Shown here piece after piece: positions 40,322 through 48,255 of a stretch of DNA of 64,000 nucleotides. This stretch comes from a virus. Numbering within the stretch: position 1 is the first letter of the stretch; every line of letters starts with the position of its first letter. The notes below the pieces were generated by a model. That model did not search any database, was not told the origin of the DNA, and saw nothing but the letters and a program-made list of their open reading frames with translations. The translations under genes were made by a program, and so were the position numbers. The stretch covers positions 1 to 64,000 of IMG/VR virus record IMGVR_UViG_3300013307_000004; one strand, written 5' to 3'.

Positions 40322-40497
40322 TTGAACCTCTTTACTTAGGTGATGGAGTCTATGTTCAGCCGAATCCACATGATCCTGTTAGTCTCATAGTAACGACCGG
40401 TAGTCATCTATTACATCAAGCAGACAACACTATCTACATGGAATTGCCGGCTCTCGAAGCTCTTCATCAGTATGTCGAAAGGTGGAAGCAAAGTTAA
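40318..40497 (+). CDS. Small conserved phage protein
   Basis: 59 aa, ATGA start overlap. Pattern YLGDGVYVQPNPHDPVSLIV followed by IYMELPALEALHQYVER, a short phage protein seen in many tailed phages (YLGDGVY...). Function unknown. It ends directly at repeat copy B. Confidence 0.65.
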   Translation: MIEPLYLGDGVYVQPNPHDPVSLIVTTGSHLLHQADNTIYMELPALEALHQYVERWKQS

Positions 40498-40559
40498 CCT
40501 GGGTTTCCAGGCGGTTATGCAAATTGCATAATGATAAATTTATTATGCTGATTTGCACA
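40498..40559. repeat. Dispersed element, diverged copy B
   Basis: Contains the near-perfect palindrome TTATGCAA-A-TTGCATAA (40515), AATGATAAA, and ATTTGCACA (40551-40559), matching the AT-rich half of copies A and C. CCAGGG-like motifs (CCTGGG, CCAGG) flank it and a CCAGATTTCACCAGGG stretch follows (about 40579-40594). Precedes the 40661 gene. The gap 40498-40660 has no coding frame. Confidence 0.65.
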
Positions 40560-40660
40560 AGTCACCCTGCGATACCTCCAGATTTCACCAGGGTATACTC
40601 TGGTTAATTTGCAAATGTCATTTTGCAACAGGTAATTAAAACTCAATTCACGGGTGACGC

Positions 40661-40909
40661 ATGTCAGAGAGTTTTCAGAAACATGATCAATTCGTCAGGC
40701 AAGAAGAAGCCTTGAGACAAGTAGTCAAGATCTTAAACGAAACGCTCTTTCAACCATCGGTAGCAATGACAGCACACGCCTGCGCTGATCAACTAGATAA
40801 GCTTTTGATCAGAGCTCAAGCAAGTAGAAAACGTTTTGAAATTATTCGAGGAACAGCTTTACAAGCCAGACTCGAGAAAAGGAGGCAGGAAAATGTTAGT
40901 CGTTCTTGA
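40661..40909 (+). CDS. Hypothetical helical protein
   Basis: 82 aa. Helical (REEALRQVVKILNETLFQPS; LLIRAQASRKRFEII). First gene after repeat B. Overlaps the next by 17 bp. Unknown. Confidence 0.55.
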   Translation: MSESFQKHDQFVRQEEALRQVVKILNETLFQPSVAMTAHACADQLDKLLIRAQASRKRFEIIRGTALQARLEKRRQENVSRS

Positions 40910-41138
40910 CTTAGAAGAACAACAATCTCGAGATGAGTTGATTCATATTCTTAACTGTCTTGAAGCTGAGCCAGGAGACAACACTTTTGATCGTGCTAGA
41001 AAAGCTCTGATTAAGTTTCATAAAGCTGGAAGATGGAATACAGTAGAGAATTCTGATGGAGTTCTGAAAATTTGCAGAGGTAACCATGAAAATAATGCAG
41101 GTTGCCAATACGAAACGTACGTCAAACAGAAGGAGTAA
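40893..41138 (+). CDS. Hypothetical early protein
   Basis: 81 aa from the ATG at 40893 (AGGAGG upstream). Helical with an early VVLDLEEQQSRDELIHIL and a late Cys pair (ICRGN...GCQYE). Unknown. Confidence 0.55.
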   Translation: MLVVLDLEEQQSRDELIHILNCLEAEPGDNTFDRARKALIKFHKAGRWNTVENSDGVLKICRGNHENNAGCQYETYVKQKE

Positions 41139-41141
41139 AAT

Positions 41142-41951
41142 ATGCCAAGCAAAGTAGTAACCTTCCCCGCCTCGCAACCGATGACGATAAGGGACTATAT
41201 CCAAGCTGATCAGTTCGCTCCAAAGATAGATCCTAGCGTCAACAAGATTCCTTCTAAGTTATTTCGAGCTTCATCTAGTGGTGATCCAAACCGGTCTATG
41301 GTTGTCACTAACTACACTGAGCAAAACGGTGGCGGAGGGCTAGTCAGTAAGAGTTATCCACTTACGATTCTGCCGAATGGCGCTGAGATGTTCTTTGGAA
41401 TGGATCTTCAGGTCATCTATACTGCTGCTGATTGGGCTACCATCATGCGCATGGAATTCGATGATAAAGTCATGGTTGCAGACGGTACGAAGCAGTTAGA
41501 TTCTAAGGGAAATCCGACTCTAGCAGCTCAAATGAACGAATCTCATGAATGGAATCCTAATACAAAGAGCTGGCAGTATGACCCTGATGGTAACGGTTGG
41601 CAGAACATTGGATTCAATCCTAAGACTCCGATGCTGCTAACAGATCCAAGCACAGGAACTGCTCTGGTAAACGACATACGTTTTAGGTGGTGGTGGAATG
41701 GTAGAGTTGGAGACGGAGGACGTTGGAGTTCACTTGCAATGTCACAAAATGGTGAAATCTTCACTGCTTTTCAGAAACAATTCGTGAACATTCCACTCAT
41801 TAGGGCTAAGTGGGCAGGTCCCTTGCGTCACCCACAGTTCCAAACTGAGTACACTGGTCCCGTACCAGGGTCACACTCATTTGAAATTGTTCGTGGTCGA
41901 CTAATTGAAAGTCCCTCAAACATTGACATCAATTTACCCTGGGCGAACTAA
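41142..41951 (+). CDS. Large unrecognised protein, independently terminated
   Basis: 269 aa, AAGGAG upstream. Beta-rich, with a glycine loop (EQNGGGGLVSKSYPL), FFGMDLQVIYTAADWATIMR, and a Trp-rich stretch (RFRWWWNGRVGDGGRWSSLAM). No catalytic motif seen. It is larger than its neighbours and closed by its own terminator, which suggests a separately tuned product. Virion-like or ligand-binding folds are possible. Confidence 0.65.
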   Translation: MPSKVVTFPASQPMTIRDYIQADQFAPKIDPSVNKIPSKLFRASSSGDPNRSMVVTNYTEQNGGGGLVSKSYPLTILPNGAEMFFGMDLQVIYTAADWATIMRMEFDDKVMVADGTKQLDSKGNPTLAAQMNESHEWNPNTKSWQYDPDGNGWQNIGFNPKTPMLLTDPSTGTALVNDIRFRWWWNGRVGDGGRWSSLAMSQNGEIFTAFQKQFVNIPLIRAKWAGPLRHPQFQTEYTGPVPGSHSFEIVRGRLIESPSNIDINLPWAN

Positions 41952-41956
41952 GGGTA

Positions 41957-41999
41957 CTGGGGAGATTTTCTTGGCAATGAGCAATCTCCCCAGATTTTC
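41957..41999 (+). terminator. Rho-independent terminator
   Basis: An 11-bp perfect stem CTGGGGAGATT / AATCTCCCCAG with a 15-nt loop, followed by ATTTTC, eight bases past the stop of the 41142 gene. Confidence 0.8.
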
Positions 42000-42013
42000 A
42001 CAAGGAGAATAAA

Positions 42014-42361
42014 ATGAGCGAATACGACAGACAGAAAGACATTGAAGCTGAGGGACAACGGGCTTCTAAAACAGCAATGATTCTGACATTTCCACCAGAT
42101 GGTCTTAATCGAGAAAAACTCAAGAAAGACCTCAATAAACTTCACACGATGATTTATGAAGACAATTGTGTTGGGTGCTGTCTTCATATCGTTTTGGATG
42201 ATCAAAACTATGACAGAGAATCTATTAAGTTCTGTCTGAATGAATCAGTGAAAAAGGGGCACATGATTTGTGGACTGATGTGTGTTGGACTTTCATTTTT
42301 AACAGATAAAGATCTTGAATTCCTTCAAGAGAATCCTGGCTGCTATGAGGAGCTACCATGA
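42014..42361 (+). CDS. Hypothetical early protein
   Basis: 115 aa, AAGGAG upstream. DRQKDIEAEGQRASKTAMIL then Cys-rich VGCCLHIVLDD and a C-terminal helix. Unknown. Confidence 0.55.
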   Translation: MSEYDRQKDIEAEGQRASKTAMILTFPPDGLNREKLKKDLNKLHTMIYEDNCVGCCLHIVLDDQNYDRESIKFCLNESVKKGHMICGLMCVGLSFLTDKDLEFLQENPGCYEELP

Positions 42362-42666
42362 AGACAAGTGAAATGCAGAGAATGGAGTGGCGTACTGTTC
42401 TCATGCAAAGAGTAGCAAAGAAGCACGGTGGAACAAGTCCACCCTTTGGCTCTAGAGCCGCTCTAAATCTAGTGGATGATTTAGACCGAATGGTTCACAT
42501 GCTAAGGAGAATGAAAGCCGCAATAGAGTGTCTTCCTTGGGGAGCAAGACGTCCTCAGTTAGACAGCATGTTGAAGATGATCAATGAAGCACTTGAGGTA
42601 GAAAATGCCGTTCCAAACGTCAAAGATTCGAACGCAGAACCACGAAATTCTAACAACAGAATTTAG
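42358..42666 (+). CDS. Hypothetical basic protein
   Basis: 102 aa, ATGA overlap. Basic helices (EWRTVLMQRVAKKHGG; AALNLVDDLDRMVHMLRRMK), with a Trp/Gly ending. Unknown. Confidence 0.55.
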   Translation: MKTSEMQRMEWRTVLMQRVAKKHGGTSPPFGSRAALNLVDDLDRMVHMLRRMKAAIECLPWGARRPQLDSMLKMINEALEVENAVPNVKDSNAEPRNSNNRI

Positions 42667-42967
42667 TGAAAGAATCATCCAAAGAAATAAGCCGAATCTG
42701 CAGACGAAGGCGGCAGACGTTCTGTTAGTGTTTCTGACTTGGAAATTCGAGGAACGTGGACCAACATATCACACGTTCGTCATCAGAACACCAAAGATGA
42801 TGAGTTCAAAACTGCTCCATTCTTTCCGATTCTTTTGCAAGACTAAACTGAGAGAAGACAACCACACTGTTCAGTTCGTTCATTTTGCAGTATTTCCACG
42901 AGAAAAGAAAGAATGGATTCTCGAAGACAACATTGACAAAGAAAGAGAGGAATTCGTATGTCTTTAG
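42605..42967 (+). CDS. Hypothetical basic protein
   Basis: 120 aa, overlapping the previous gene by 62 bp. Lys/Phe-rich (LHSFRFFCKTKLRED). Possible nucleic-acid or membrane surface binding. Unknown. Confidence 0.5.
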   Translation: MPFQTSKIRTQNHEILTTEFSERIIQRNKPNLQTKAADVLLVFLTWKFEERGPTYHTFVIRTPKMMSSKLLHSFRFFCKTKLREDNHTVQFVHFAVFPREKKEWILEDNIDKEREEFVCL

Positions 42968-43140
42968 AGCGTTTGTGGCTACGAAATGAATGCTGGATAC
43001 TAGGATGTACGCAACACTGGAATCATCAGGGTTGTTGGTGTGATAGAAGAAATTCTGTTCATCGAGGTGTTCGTTATGATGGACCGTGTTGGGTAAGATT
43101 TTTAAGACAACTTAAAAACTTTTTAATGTATAAAAAATAG
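42958..43140 (+). CDS. Small Cys/Trp-rich protein
   Basis: 60 aa. CWILGCTQHWNHQGCWCDRR has four Cys and His close together, so a small zinc-stabilised fold is likely. Unknown. Confidence 0.5.
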   Translation: MSLERLWLRNECWILGCTQHWNHQGCWCDRRNSVHRGVRYDGPCWVRFLRQLKNFLMYKK

Positions 43141-43154
43141 TTTAAACTTTTGTA

Positions 43155-43183
43155 TTTACAACCGATAAAAGTTATTATACAAT
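43155..43183 (+). promoter_or_regulatory. Early promoter P3 (weaker copy of the family)
   Basis: TTTACA (43155), 17-bp spacer, TACAAT (43178). Half of the inverted repeat is altered (ACAAC ... GTTAT). Drives the 43304 gene through a 100-nt leader with hairpins. Confidence 0.6.
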
Positions 43184-43211
43184 ATAATTATGATAATTTG
43201 AGAATTTAACC

Positions 43212-43281
43212 GCTATGCATTATTGTTGTGATGATAATGCATAGCACATGTTACGAAAGTAATATCAACCGACTGTAGCGA
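43212..43281 (+). promoter_or_regulatory. Leader hairpins between promoter P3 and gene 43304
   Basis: A 12-bp perfect stem GCTATGCATTAT / ATAATGCATAGC (43212-43245, 10-nt loop), then CTGTAG-CGAT-CTACAG (43266-43281). No U-tract after either, so these look like leader structure. ATGTTACG follows the first. Confidence 0.55.
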
Positions 43282-43303
43282 TCTACAGAATGGAGAGATC
43301 ACG

Positions 43304-43753
43304 ATGCAGGCTGAAAGAATTTGCACAGCTAAGAAATGCAAGAAGCCGTGTTTAGAAGGTTTTGCTGTTTGCGATTCACATTTTCAGAGACCGTCGGGTT
43401 TGATGTTTGGACTTTGGGCAATTGATAAGGCGGTCACTTCCCAAGGAGCAACGATGCTAGTCGCTGCTTCACACCACATTCACATTTCAGATGTTCTGGA
43501 AATGAACATCGAACCTCTTGCCCCTCTAGTCTCGAGCGGGCACTATCACGAACAATTAGTATTACGACGCGTATGCGAAGTCATAGGAAAAGCTGAAAGC
43601 AGCTACTATGATGAATTGTTAGGTATGAGTGACATTCTGATAATCACTGAGTTAGTTGAATTAGGAGGCGGAATCTTTGATGATGAAAATCTGGGATTCA
43701 TGCAAACGGTGGTTAAGCAATGGAGGGCTCGAGTAGCCCTTCAGGAGAATTAA
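43304..43753 (+). CDS. Hypothetical protein with N-terminal Cys cluster
   Basis: 149 aa. CTAKKCKKPCLEGFAVCDSHF (7-27) looks like a zinc finger; the rest is helical and acidic. GGAG ten bases upstream. Unknown. Confidence 0.6.
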   Translation: MQAERICTAKKCKKPCLEGFAVCDSHFQRPSGLMFGLWAIDKAVTSQGATMLVAASHHIHISDVLEMNIEPLAPLVSSGHYHEQLVLRRVCEVIGKAESSYYDELLGMSDILIITELVELGGGIFDDENLGFMQTVVKQWRARVALQEN

Positions 43754-43757
43754 GGTT

Positions 43758-43931
43758 ATGCCCGACTTAGTGTCAAAGGGGAGAATAGCAGAGGACGCTG
43801 GTGCAGGGAGTACTACCGGCCAGAAGGTTGCTGAAGATGCAGGCGCTCAATCTGCAGTCGGGCACCCAGAGTTTTTCATGACAAAAGAACTCTTCGAGTT
43901 TATACTCGAGAATGCTGAAAAGGAGAATTAA
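43758..43931 (+). CDS. Small hypothetical protein with internal repeat
   Basis: 57 aa. The N-half contains two copies of an 'AEDAGA' unit (IAEDAGAGSTTGQKVAEDAGA), then a helix (FFMTKELFEFILENAEKEN). TAATG overlap with the next gene. Unknown. Confidence 0.5.
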   Translation: MPDLVSKGRIAEDAGAGSTTGQKVAEDAGAQSAVGHPEFFMTKELFEFILENAEKEN

Positions 43932-44083
43932 TGAAAAAGGACCTTGTCAAGGAAATTTTGAAGGAAGCCTCAAAAATCGATGCTCAGATCATGAGACTTC
44001 GAATGAGATCCAACTCATTCAAAAGAGCGGCTAACATGATTCTAGGAAAGAAGCACCTAGGAAGGCCGGTGAAGGAGAAATGA
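43931..44083 (+). CDS. Small basic protein
   Basis: 50 aa, strongly basic helix (KILKEA...RLRMRSNSFKRAANMI...). Coupled on both sides by overlap. Possible nucleic-acid binder. Confidence 0.5.
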   Translation: MKKDLVKEILKEASKIDAQIMRLRMRSNSFKRAANMILGKKHLGRPVKEK

Positions 44084-44337
44084 GTGCTCTTAAGATTTCA
44101 GTTATTAACTCAAAAGCAGTAAAACTTTTGGCGGAGTTTGGCTGGGAACCTGAAGAGCACTTCGGAGAAAAAGTGAATCGTTTCGTAAACAAGAAATATC
44201 CAAGTGAAACGATTGAAGTGTTTCCCTCAGGAAGTGGACGCCCCATTTACTTCAGGCACACTTTTGAAGGAAATAAGATGTCTGGACTCAAGCATCGTCT
44301 TCTTGATATGAATCAAAGAGAGGACATAGGCTTATAA
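44080..44337 (+). CDS. Hypothetical early protein
   Basis: 85 aa, AAGGAG upstream. Basic and aromatic (VKLLAEFGWEPEEHFGEKVNRFVN). A small hairpin GTAGAC/GTCTAC (44341-44358) follows its stop. Unknown. Confidence 0.55.
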   Translation: MSALKISVINSKAVKLLAEFGWEPEEHFGEKVNRFVNKKYPSETIEVFPSGSGRPIYFRHTFEGNKMSGLKHRLLDMNQREDIGL

Positions 44338-44373
44338 CCGGTAGACGGAGTTGTCTACACAGGAGAGCGTAGG

Positions 44374-44529
44374 ATGGCAACTGCAACAGGTAAAGCAGCA
44401 CGTCGTAGATTAGGTAATAGATACGCGTGCAAAGTTCACAACAAACGAAACAACCCTTTGAAACGGGCACGATGGGCTCAGCTGGAAAAAGAGCGTCTTC
44501 GTAAAGAAAAAAGATCAGGAGGTGAGTAA
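44374..44529 (+). CDS. Small arginine/lysine-rich protein
   Basis: 51 aa (AARRLGNRYACKVHNKRN; KERLRKEKRSGG). AGGAG upstream. Strongly basic; likely binds nucleic acid. TAATG junction with the next gene. Confidence 0.5.
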   Translation: MATATGKAARRRLGNRYACKVHNKRNNPLKRARWAQLEKERLRKEKRSGGE

Positions 44530-44741
44530 TGCCCTCTACTAAAGCAGAAGAAATCGCGAATGCACATGATGCGTGTATCAATGTACTAGGTCAGAGAGTA
44601 TTTGATGCTATGATCGTAGCTCATTTTCCTCTTCCGAGAATAGCTAGAATAGCTGCCCATCAACTATTCATGAAGATGACTCCCTCCTCAACAATGGACT
44701 ACATGGGAATTTGGCGCTATCTCAAAGAGCTAGGAGACTGA
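44529..44741 (+). CDS. Hypothetical helical protein
   Basis: 70 aa, TAATG start. Helical (AEEIANAHDACINVLGQRVFD; IARIAAHQLFMKM). Unknown. Confidence 0.5.
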   Translation: MPSTKAEEIANAHDACINVLGQRVFDAMIVAHFPLPRIARIAAHQLFMKMTPSSTMDYMGIWRYLKELGD

Positions 44742-44742
44742 T

Positions 44743-45174
44743 ATGATTCTAACTCAAGAAGTAGACTTCAATTCCGTGCCAGAAGACCTTCAAGAAGAGT
44801 GTCAGTCGTGTGCCGGCAAAAAAGTCATCGATGACGGATTCGGCGGACAAAGCGAGTGCACTGAATGTGATGGACGTGGTTGGACACTCTGTTCTGTTCA
44901 GGATCTGTTGAATGAAATCACCACTCTACGCGTTATTAAAGATCCGCCTAAGAAGTATCATGGGTGGATTGCAGTAGAACCAGATAAAGATGGAGATAAG
45001 AGGTATAGAGCTCGCTTCGAAACTAAAGAAGGTCCAATTCATGAACTTTCTTATAGGATGCCGGATGTTCTAGTTTGGCTAGAAAAACAGATCGGCAGCT
45101 CTTTTGAAATTGAAGAAAATCTTGGAGCTTTAGGAGCTTTCAAGGTGTTCACCTGGGAGGAAACAAGTGGCTAA
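44743..45174 (+). CDS. Zinc-finger (DnaJ-like) early protein
   Basis: 143 aa. CQSCAGKKVIDD...SECTECDGRGWTL (about 20-50) reproduces the CxxCxGxG-type repeat. C-terminal alpha/beta region ends GAFKVFTWEETSG. Likely protein or nucleic-acid binding. Confidence 0.6.
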   Translation: MILTQEVDFNSVPEDLQEECQSCAGKKVIDDGFGGQSECTECDGRGWTLCSVQDLLNEITTLRVIKDPPKKYHGWIAVEPDKDGDKRYRARFETKEGPIHELSYRMPDVLVWLEKQIGSSFEIEENLGALGAFKVFTWEETSG

Positions 45175-45337
45175 CATGAGGCAAGTCATCTACAAAGATC
45201 TATTCGAGAAAGCAATGGAGTCAGTAAGGGAAAAAGCTTTTAAGAATGGAGCGTGGGTTGGAGGAACTCGTAAAAGAGCAAGAACTTTAGCCCGCAAAAT
45301 CGCAAGAGAAAACCTGAGGGAAGAACTTCACCAATAG
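45167..45337 (+). CDS. Small basic protein
   Basis: 56 aa from the GTG at 45167 (GGGAGG upstream); an ATG follows at 45176. Basic helices (RKRARTLARKIARENLREEL). Probable nucleic-acid binder. Confidence 0.5.
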   Translation: MANMRQVIYKDLFEKAMESVREKAFKNGAWVGGTRKRARTLARKIARENLREELHQ

Positions 45338-45349
45338 CAAAGGGGAAAC

Positions 45350-45574
45350 GTGCCGGTAACAATCGCAAGGAGAACTGATGACGTAATCTACGCTGATATA
45401 ACGATCGAGAAAGACAGGGCCTTACACCTAGGCTTTCAAGACCAAACAGCCGCTCAACACTGGGCGTCTAAGATCGCTCGAAAGATTCAGAATCATCAAC
45501 GTCACTTGGTAGACATCACTGGTATTCCTCATGCTTTCGTGATGCCTGAGAAGTGCTTCACGGAGGATGCGTGA
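45350..45574 (+). CDS. Hypothetical basic protein
   Basis: 74 aa, GTG start. Alpha/beta (VIYADITIEKDRALHLGFQD; ASKIARKIQNHQRHLVD). Unknown. Confidence 0.5.
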   Translation: MPVTIARRTDDVIYADITIEKDRALHLGFQDQTAAQHWASKIARKIQNHQRHLVDITGIPHAFVMPEKCFTEDA

Positions 45575-45760
45575 GTGTCTGCAAAGATTTCTAACTGTAA
45601 ACATTGCGGTCGGGAGATAGTTCACTCTCCCGACCTATCTAAGCAAACTAAAACGGAATTCTACTATCATAGACCTGCTGGAAACGTGTACTGCAGAAAT
45701 GATCTGGGAATGATGCTGTCAACGAGGGCTGAACCTAGTGATACCATCGAGGAGCAGTAG
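45575..45760 (+). CDS. Small zinc-ribbon protein
   Basis: 61 aa, GTG start right after the previous stop. CKHCGREIVHS...FYYHRPAGNVYCRND suggests a Cys/His zinc site. Unknown. Confidence 0.5.
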   Translation: MSAKISNCKHCGREIVHSPDLSKQTKTEFYYHRPAGNVYCRNDLGMMLSTRAEPSDTIEEQ

Positions 45761-46178
45761 ATGCGAGTGCTGTAAGCAGAAAAGTCCAAAAGTCGTTTTT
45801 GATACGGCTCTGACGCAGCACACATCTTTCGGGATAAGAGGAAGCTGGCACTTACTCTGTATTGGGTGTCACAAAGTACTTGGAAGCGGCTTTGAACATG
45901 ACAAAACAACGATGTACGTTTTAATCAATGGGAAGTACATCGAACAGAAAGGGATTCACTTAATGACATCAGAAGAGATCCAACAGACTATCGATATGTT
46001 CACTCAGCAGACAAAGGATCCGATAGTCAAAGCAAAAATTGTGTTTCATGGTGAGATTGCCTTGCAGTTAGCGATTCTGAACAAGAATATAGAAGAAACA
46101 AACGCTCTTGAACGCCGTAAGCAAATGGTTCTTCTATCAGACAGAGCAGGCGATGAACAACAAGTGACTGGAGGTTGA
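45738..46178 (+). CDS. Protein with N-terminal zinc fold and helical tail
   Basis: 146 aa from the GTG at 45738; no good ribosome site is visible, so the start is uncertain. CECCKQK...CIGCHK (about 9-44) looks like a paired zinc site. The C-terminal two thirds are helical and charged. Unknown. Confidence 0.5.
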   Translation: MIPSRSSRCECCKQKSPKVVFDTALTQHTSFGIRGSWHLLCIGCHKVLGSGFEHDKTTMYVLINGKYIEQKGIHLMTSEEIQQTIDMFTQQTKDPIVKAKIVFHGEIALQLAILNKNIEETNALERRKQMVLLSDRAGDEQQVTGG

Positions 46179-46179
46179 G

Positions 46180-46548
46180 ATGAGCTGTACTGCTTTAGTT
46201 CTGTATGAACGCTGGGCAGTCGAAGATCCGGTGTTGGACTGTGCTATACGGATTATTGACACAAACAATTATCGGTATATAACTGAGCCTAATCCAGATG
46301 GAGTTGACACGTCAGAACTTCAGTATCCAGAAGCTTTTGCATGGCCTCCAGATCCATGGTCGACATACATGAGTCTATCTAGATCAGAAGACTTTGTTAA
46401 GTCTCTAGGCAGAGTAGGATATATCTGGGTGGACGAAGCACTGAAAGAAGCAGCAGACATACTCCATCACTTAGGCATGATGGTCTATCACGAGTACATG
46501 ATAGAAAGGATACTTGAGAAACTTGATAGGAGAGCGCAGAGAATTTAA
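46180..46548 (+). CDS. Hypothetical early protein
   Basis: 122 aa. Acidic, Trp/Pro-rich middle (YPEAFAWPPDPWSTYMSLSRS), then a helical end. The next frame starts inside it. Unknown. Confidence 0.5.
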   Translation: MSCTALVLYERWAVEDPVLDCAIRIIDTNNYRYITEPNPDGVDTSELQYPEAFAWPPDPWSTYMSLSRSEDFVKSLGRVGYIWVDEALKEAADILHHLGMMVYHEYMIERILEKLDRRAQRI

Positions 46549-46819
46549 CATTTGTGATTCTTTTGGCGTCCCTCTTAATGTAGAACCTGTCTACACTATC
46601 TGGCATGCCTTAGCTTGGAAGCATTTTTACGAACTACGCGGTTATGACGGTGAACTTTCAATCTCATCAAGGTGGATAGGAAACTATGACAGTGAAGCGA
46701 ACGAACGAGACACCTGGTACAGGATCTTCTTTCTCTTTAGATACTGTGAAGAAGAGGCTGAAGAAATTCCAGTGGAACCAGAACCTGAAATCGAAGAAGT
46801 TTTGGAATGCGATTTCTGA
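46514..46819 (+). CDS. Hypothetical protein, uncertain start
   Basis: 101 aa if the TTG at 46514 is used (another TTG at 46523); no ATG or GTG fits. Aromatic body (IWHALAWKHFYELRGYDGEL) and acidic end (EEEAEEIPVEPEPEIEEV). Overlaps the next gene by 134 bp. Confidence 0.4.
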   Translation: MRNLIGERREFNICDSFGVPLNVEPVYTIWHALAWKHFYELRGYDGELSISSRWIGNYDSEANERDTWYRIFFLFRYCEEEAEEIPVEPEPEIEEVLECDF

Positions 46820-47153
46820 TGCTATATCTAGAGACCCACAGCTTATTCAACATATAATGTTCCCAGAGGCACGTGTGTTAGAGCTTTTTGAAGATACGAG
46901 GTATCAAAGAGAGTGGATAAACGCTCACTCTGAAGATTTCAGAAACTTGTGTGCAGTTTATAGCGTACCACGAAGCACTTATGAATTTCCATGGGGCGCA
47001 AAGATCTACCTAATCATAGACTATCCGGATTCATATCAGAAACTGTGTGGACTTAACCTATCTAGGTGGGAAGCCCACGGTATAGTAGATTACGGGTTAA
47101 AAGAACGGGCTATGCTGATGACTAGAATAAAACTAGCAGAAACAAAGTTATAA
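46686..47153 (+). CDS. Hypothetical early protein
   Basis: 155 aa, AGGAAACT before the ATG. Helical C-half (RVLELFEDTRYQREWINAHSEDFRN) with a Trp/Pro segment. The overlap with the previous gene makes its first 44 residues uncertain. Promoter P4 starts 8 bp past the stop. Confidence 0.5.
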   Translation: MTVKRTNETPGTGSSFSLDTVKKRLKKFQWNQNLKSKKFWNAISDAISRDPQLIQHIMFPEARVLELFEDTRYQREWINAHSEDFRNLCAVYSVPRSTYEFPWGAKIYLIIDYPDSYQKLCGLNLSRWEAHGIVDYGLKERAMLMTRIKLAETKL

Positions 47154-47160
47154 AAAGTAT

Positions 47161-47190
47161 TTTACAACCGAATACAAGTTGTTATATAAT
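47161..47190 (+). promoter_or_regulatory. Early promoter P4 with internal operator
   Basis: TTTACA (47161), 18-bp spacer, TATAAT (47185). Inverted repeat ACAAC (47164)-N9-GTTGT (47178). It drives the XRE-type gene at 47251, whose product could bind this repeat. Confidence 0.75.
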
Positions 47191-47250
47191 AATACTATAG
47201 AGATTGGCATAGACAAACACTTCAACCGTTTTTTTAGGAGAGCTTTACTA

Positions 47251-47454
47251 ATGTCACACGTAAATAAGATCACTGATTTGATGAAACAGAAAGGAATTTC
47301 TGACGATCAGATTTGTGAGATCACTGGTCTTACTAAGATGACGTTGTGGAATGCTAAACAAGGGAAGAATGTTACGTTGGAGACGATGAAAGCAATTTCA
47401 GTAGCACTCGGAGAATCGATCGTAGTAATCTGGCCTGAGGAGATAGCCGCGTAA
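47251..47454 (+). CDS. XRE/Cro-type HTH regulator
   Basis: 67 aa from the ATG at 47251 (AGGAGAG upstream). Classic Cro/CI fold: KITDLMKQKGISDDQICEITGLTKMTLWNAKQGKNVTLETMKAISVALG, helix-turn-helix at about residues 15-35. It has the size of a minimal autorepressor. Four other promoters share the operator-like repeat of its own promoter. Confidence 0.8.
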   Translation: MSHVNKITDLMKQKGISDDQICEITGLTKMTLWNAKQGKNVTLETMKAISVALGESIVVIWPEEIAA

Positions 47455-47455
47455 A

Positions 47456-47974
47456 ATGCAAACGTTTCTTCCTGTTGTATCATTCGTGAAGTCGATGGAG
47501 TTTCTAGATTCCAAAAGACTCAGAAAACAACGGGTAGAGGCAGGTCAAATTCTAGAGATCTTGGAGAATAAACCGTTTCTCCCTTCTAATCTTCAGACTA
47601 TCGTTCCTTTTGATAGAACATTTTCTCATTGGCATCGCCATCCAGCCGTTCAGATGTGGTCGGGTCATGAAGAATGGCTCAAATTATATCTCGCGTGCGC
47701 GATAGGCGAGTGGTGTTCCAGAGGTTATCTTAACAATATTCCAGTCCCTTCGTATGATACAGAATCTCAAGAGCCTCCTGCTTGGCTCGGATGTGAAGAC
47801 TTCCACTATTCGCATCGCTGTAATTTAGTAAGAAAATTTCCGCAACATTATGGTCAGTTCTGGAAAGATGAGAATATAAACTTATCTGCTCCATATTTCT
47901 GGCCTACTCTGAACGGATTCATCAACAAATTAGAGGAGAAAAATGGCAACGACGGCGACACTCATTCGAGTTGA
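47456..47974 (+). CDS. MSMEG_6728-like / pyrimidine-dimer DNA glycosylase-like protein
   Basis: 172 aa. MQTFLPVVSFVKSMEFLDSKRLRKQRVEAGQIL, then HWHRHPAVQMWSGHEEWLKLYLACAIGEW, the pattern of the endonuclease V-like family (T4 DenV type) that excises UV-induced dimers. The N-terminal Met/Gln and HPAVQMW motif match the family. It could also be repurposed. ATG follows the regulator stop by two bases. Confidence 0.75.
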   Translation: MQTFLPVVSFVKSMEFLDSKRLRKQRVEAGQILEILENKPFLPSNLQTIVPFDRTFSHWHRHPAVQMWSGHEEWLKLYLACAIGEWCSRGYLNNIPVPSYDTESQEPPAWLGCEDFHYSHRCNLVRKFPQHYGQFWKDENINLSAPYFWPTLNGFINKLEEKNGNDGDTHSS

Positions 47975-48242
47975 CGCCAGTCCTTTAGATGTTGCTCATG
48001 GCTTACCAGAAGGTTTGGTGCCGGAGTATGAGGAAGGCCTGGGGTTCGAAGACAAACTTATGGTTGTTCCTATAGAACCTGATTGTAGGTTTCTATTGGT
48101 TCGAATAAGTTATGATGGGGAATCAGAGCTTCTTGCAGAAATCCAGGAGAATCCCTTTAAATTCTCTGAGGAGAAATGCAAGATAATTCTTCGTGGAAGG
48201 TTTTCTGGTCCTGAAGATCCGGACGAAGACGACGAAGAATAG
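47943..48242 (+). CDS. Hypothetical acidic protein
   Basis: 99 aa. Beta-rich (LMVVPIEPDCRFLLVRISYDG) with an acidic end (GPEDPDEDDEE). Overlaps the previous gene by 32 bp. Unknown. Confidence 0.5.
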   Translation: MATTATLIRVDASPLDVAHGLPEGLVPEYEEGLGFEDKLMVVPIEPDCRFLLVRISYDGESELLAEIQENPFKFSEEKCKIILRGRFSGPEDPDEDDEE

Positions 48243-48255
48243 TAGGAGGTTCAAT

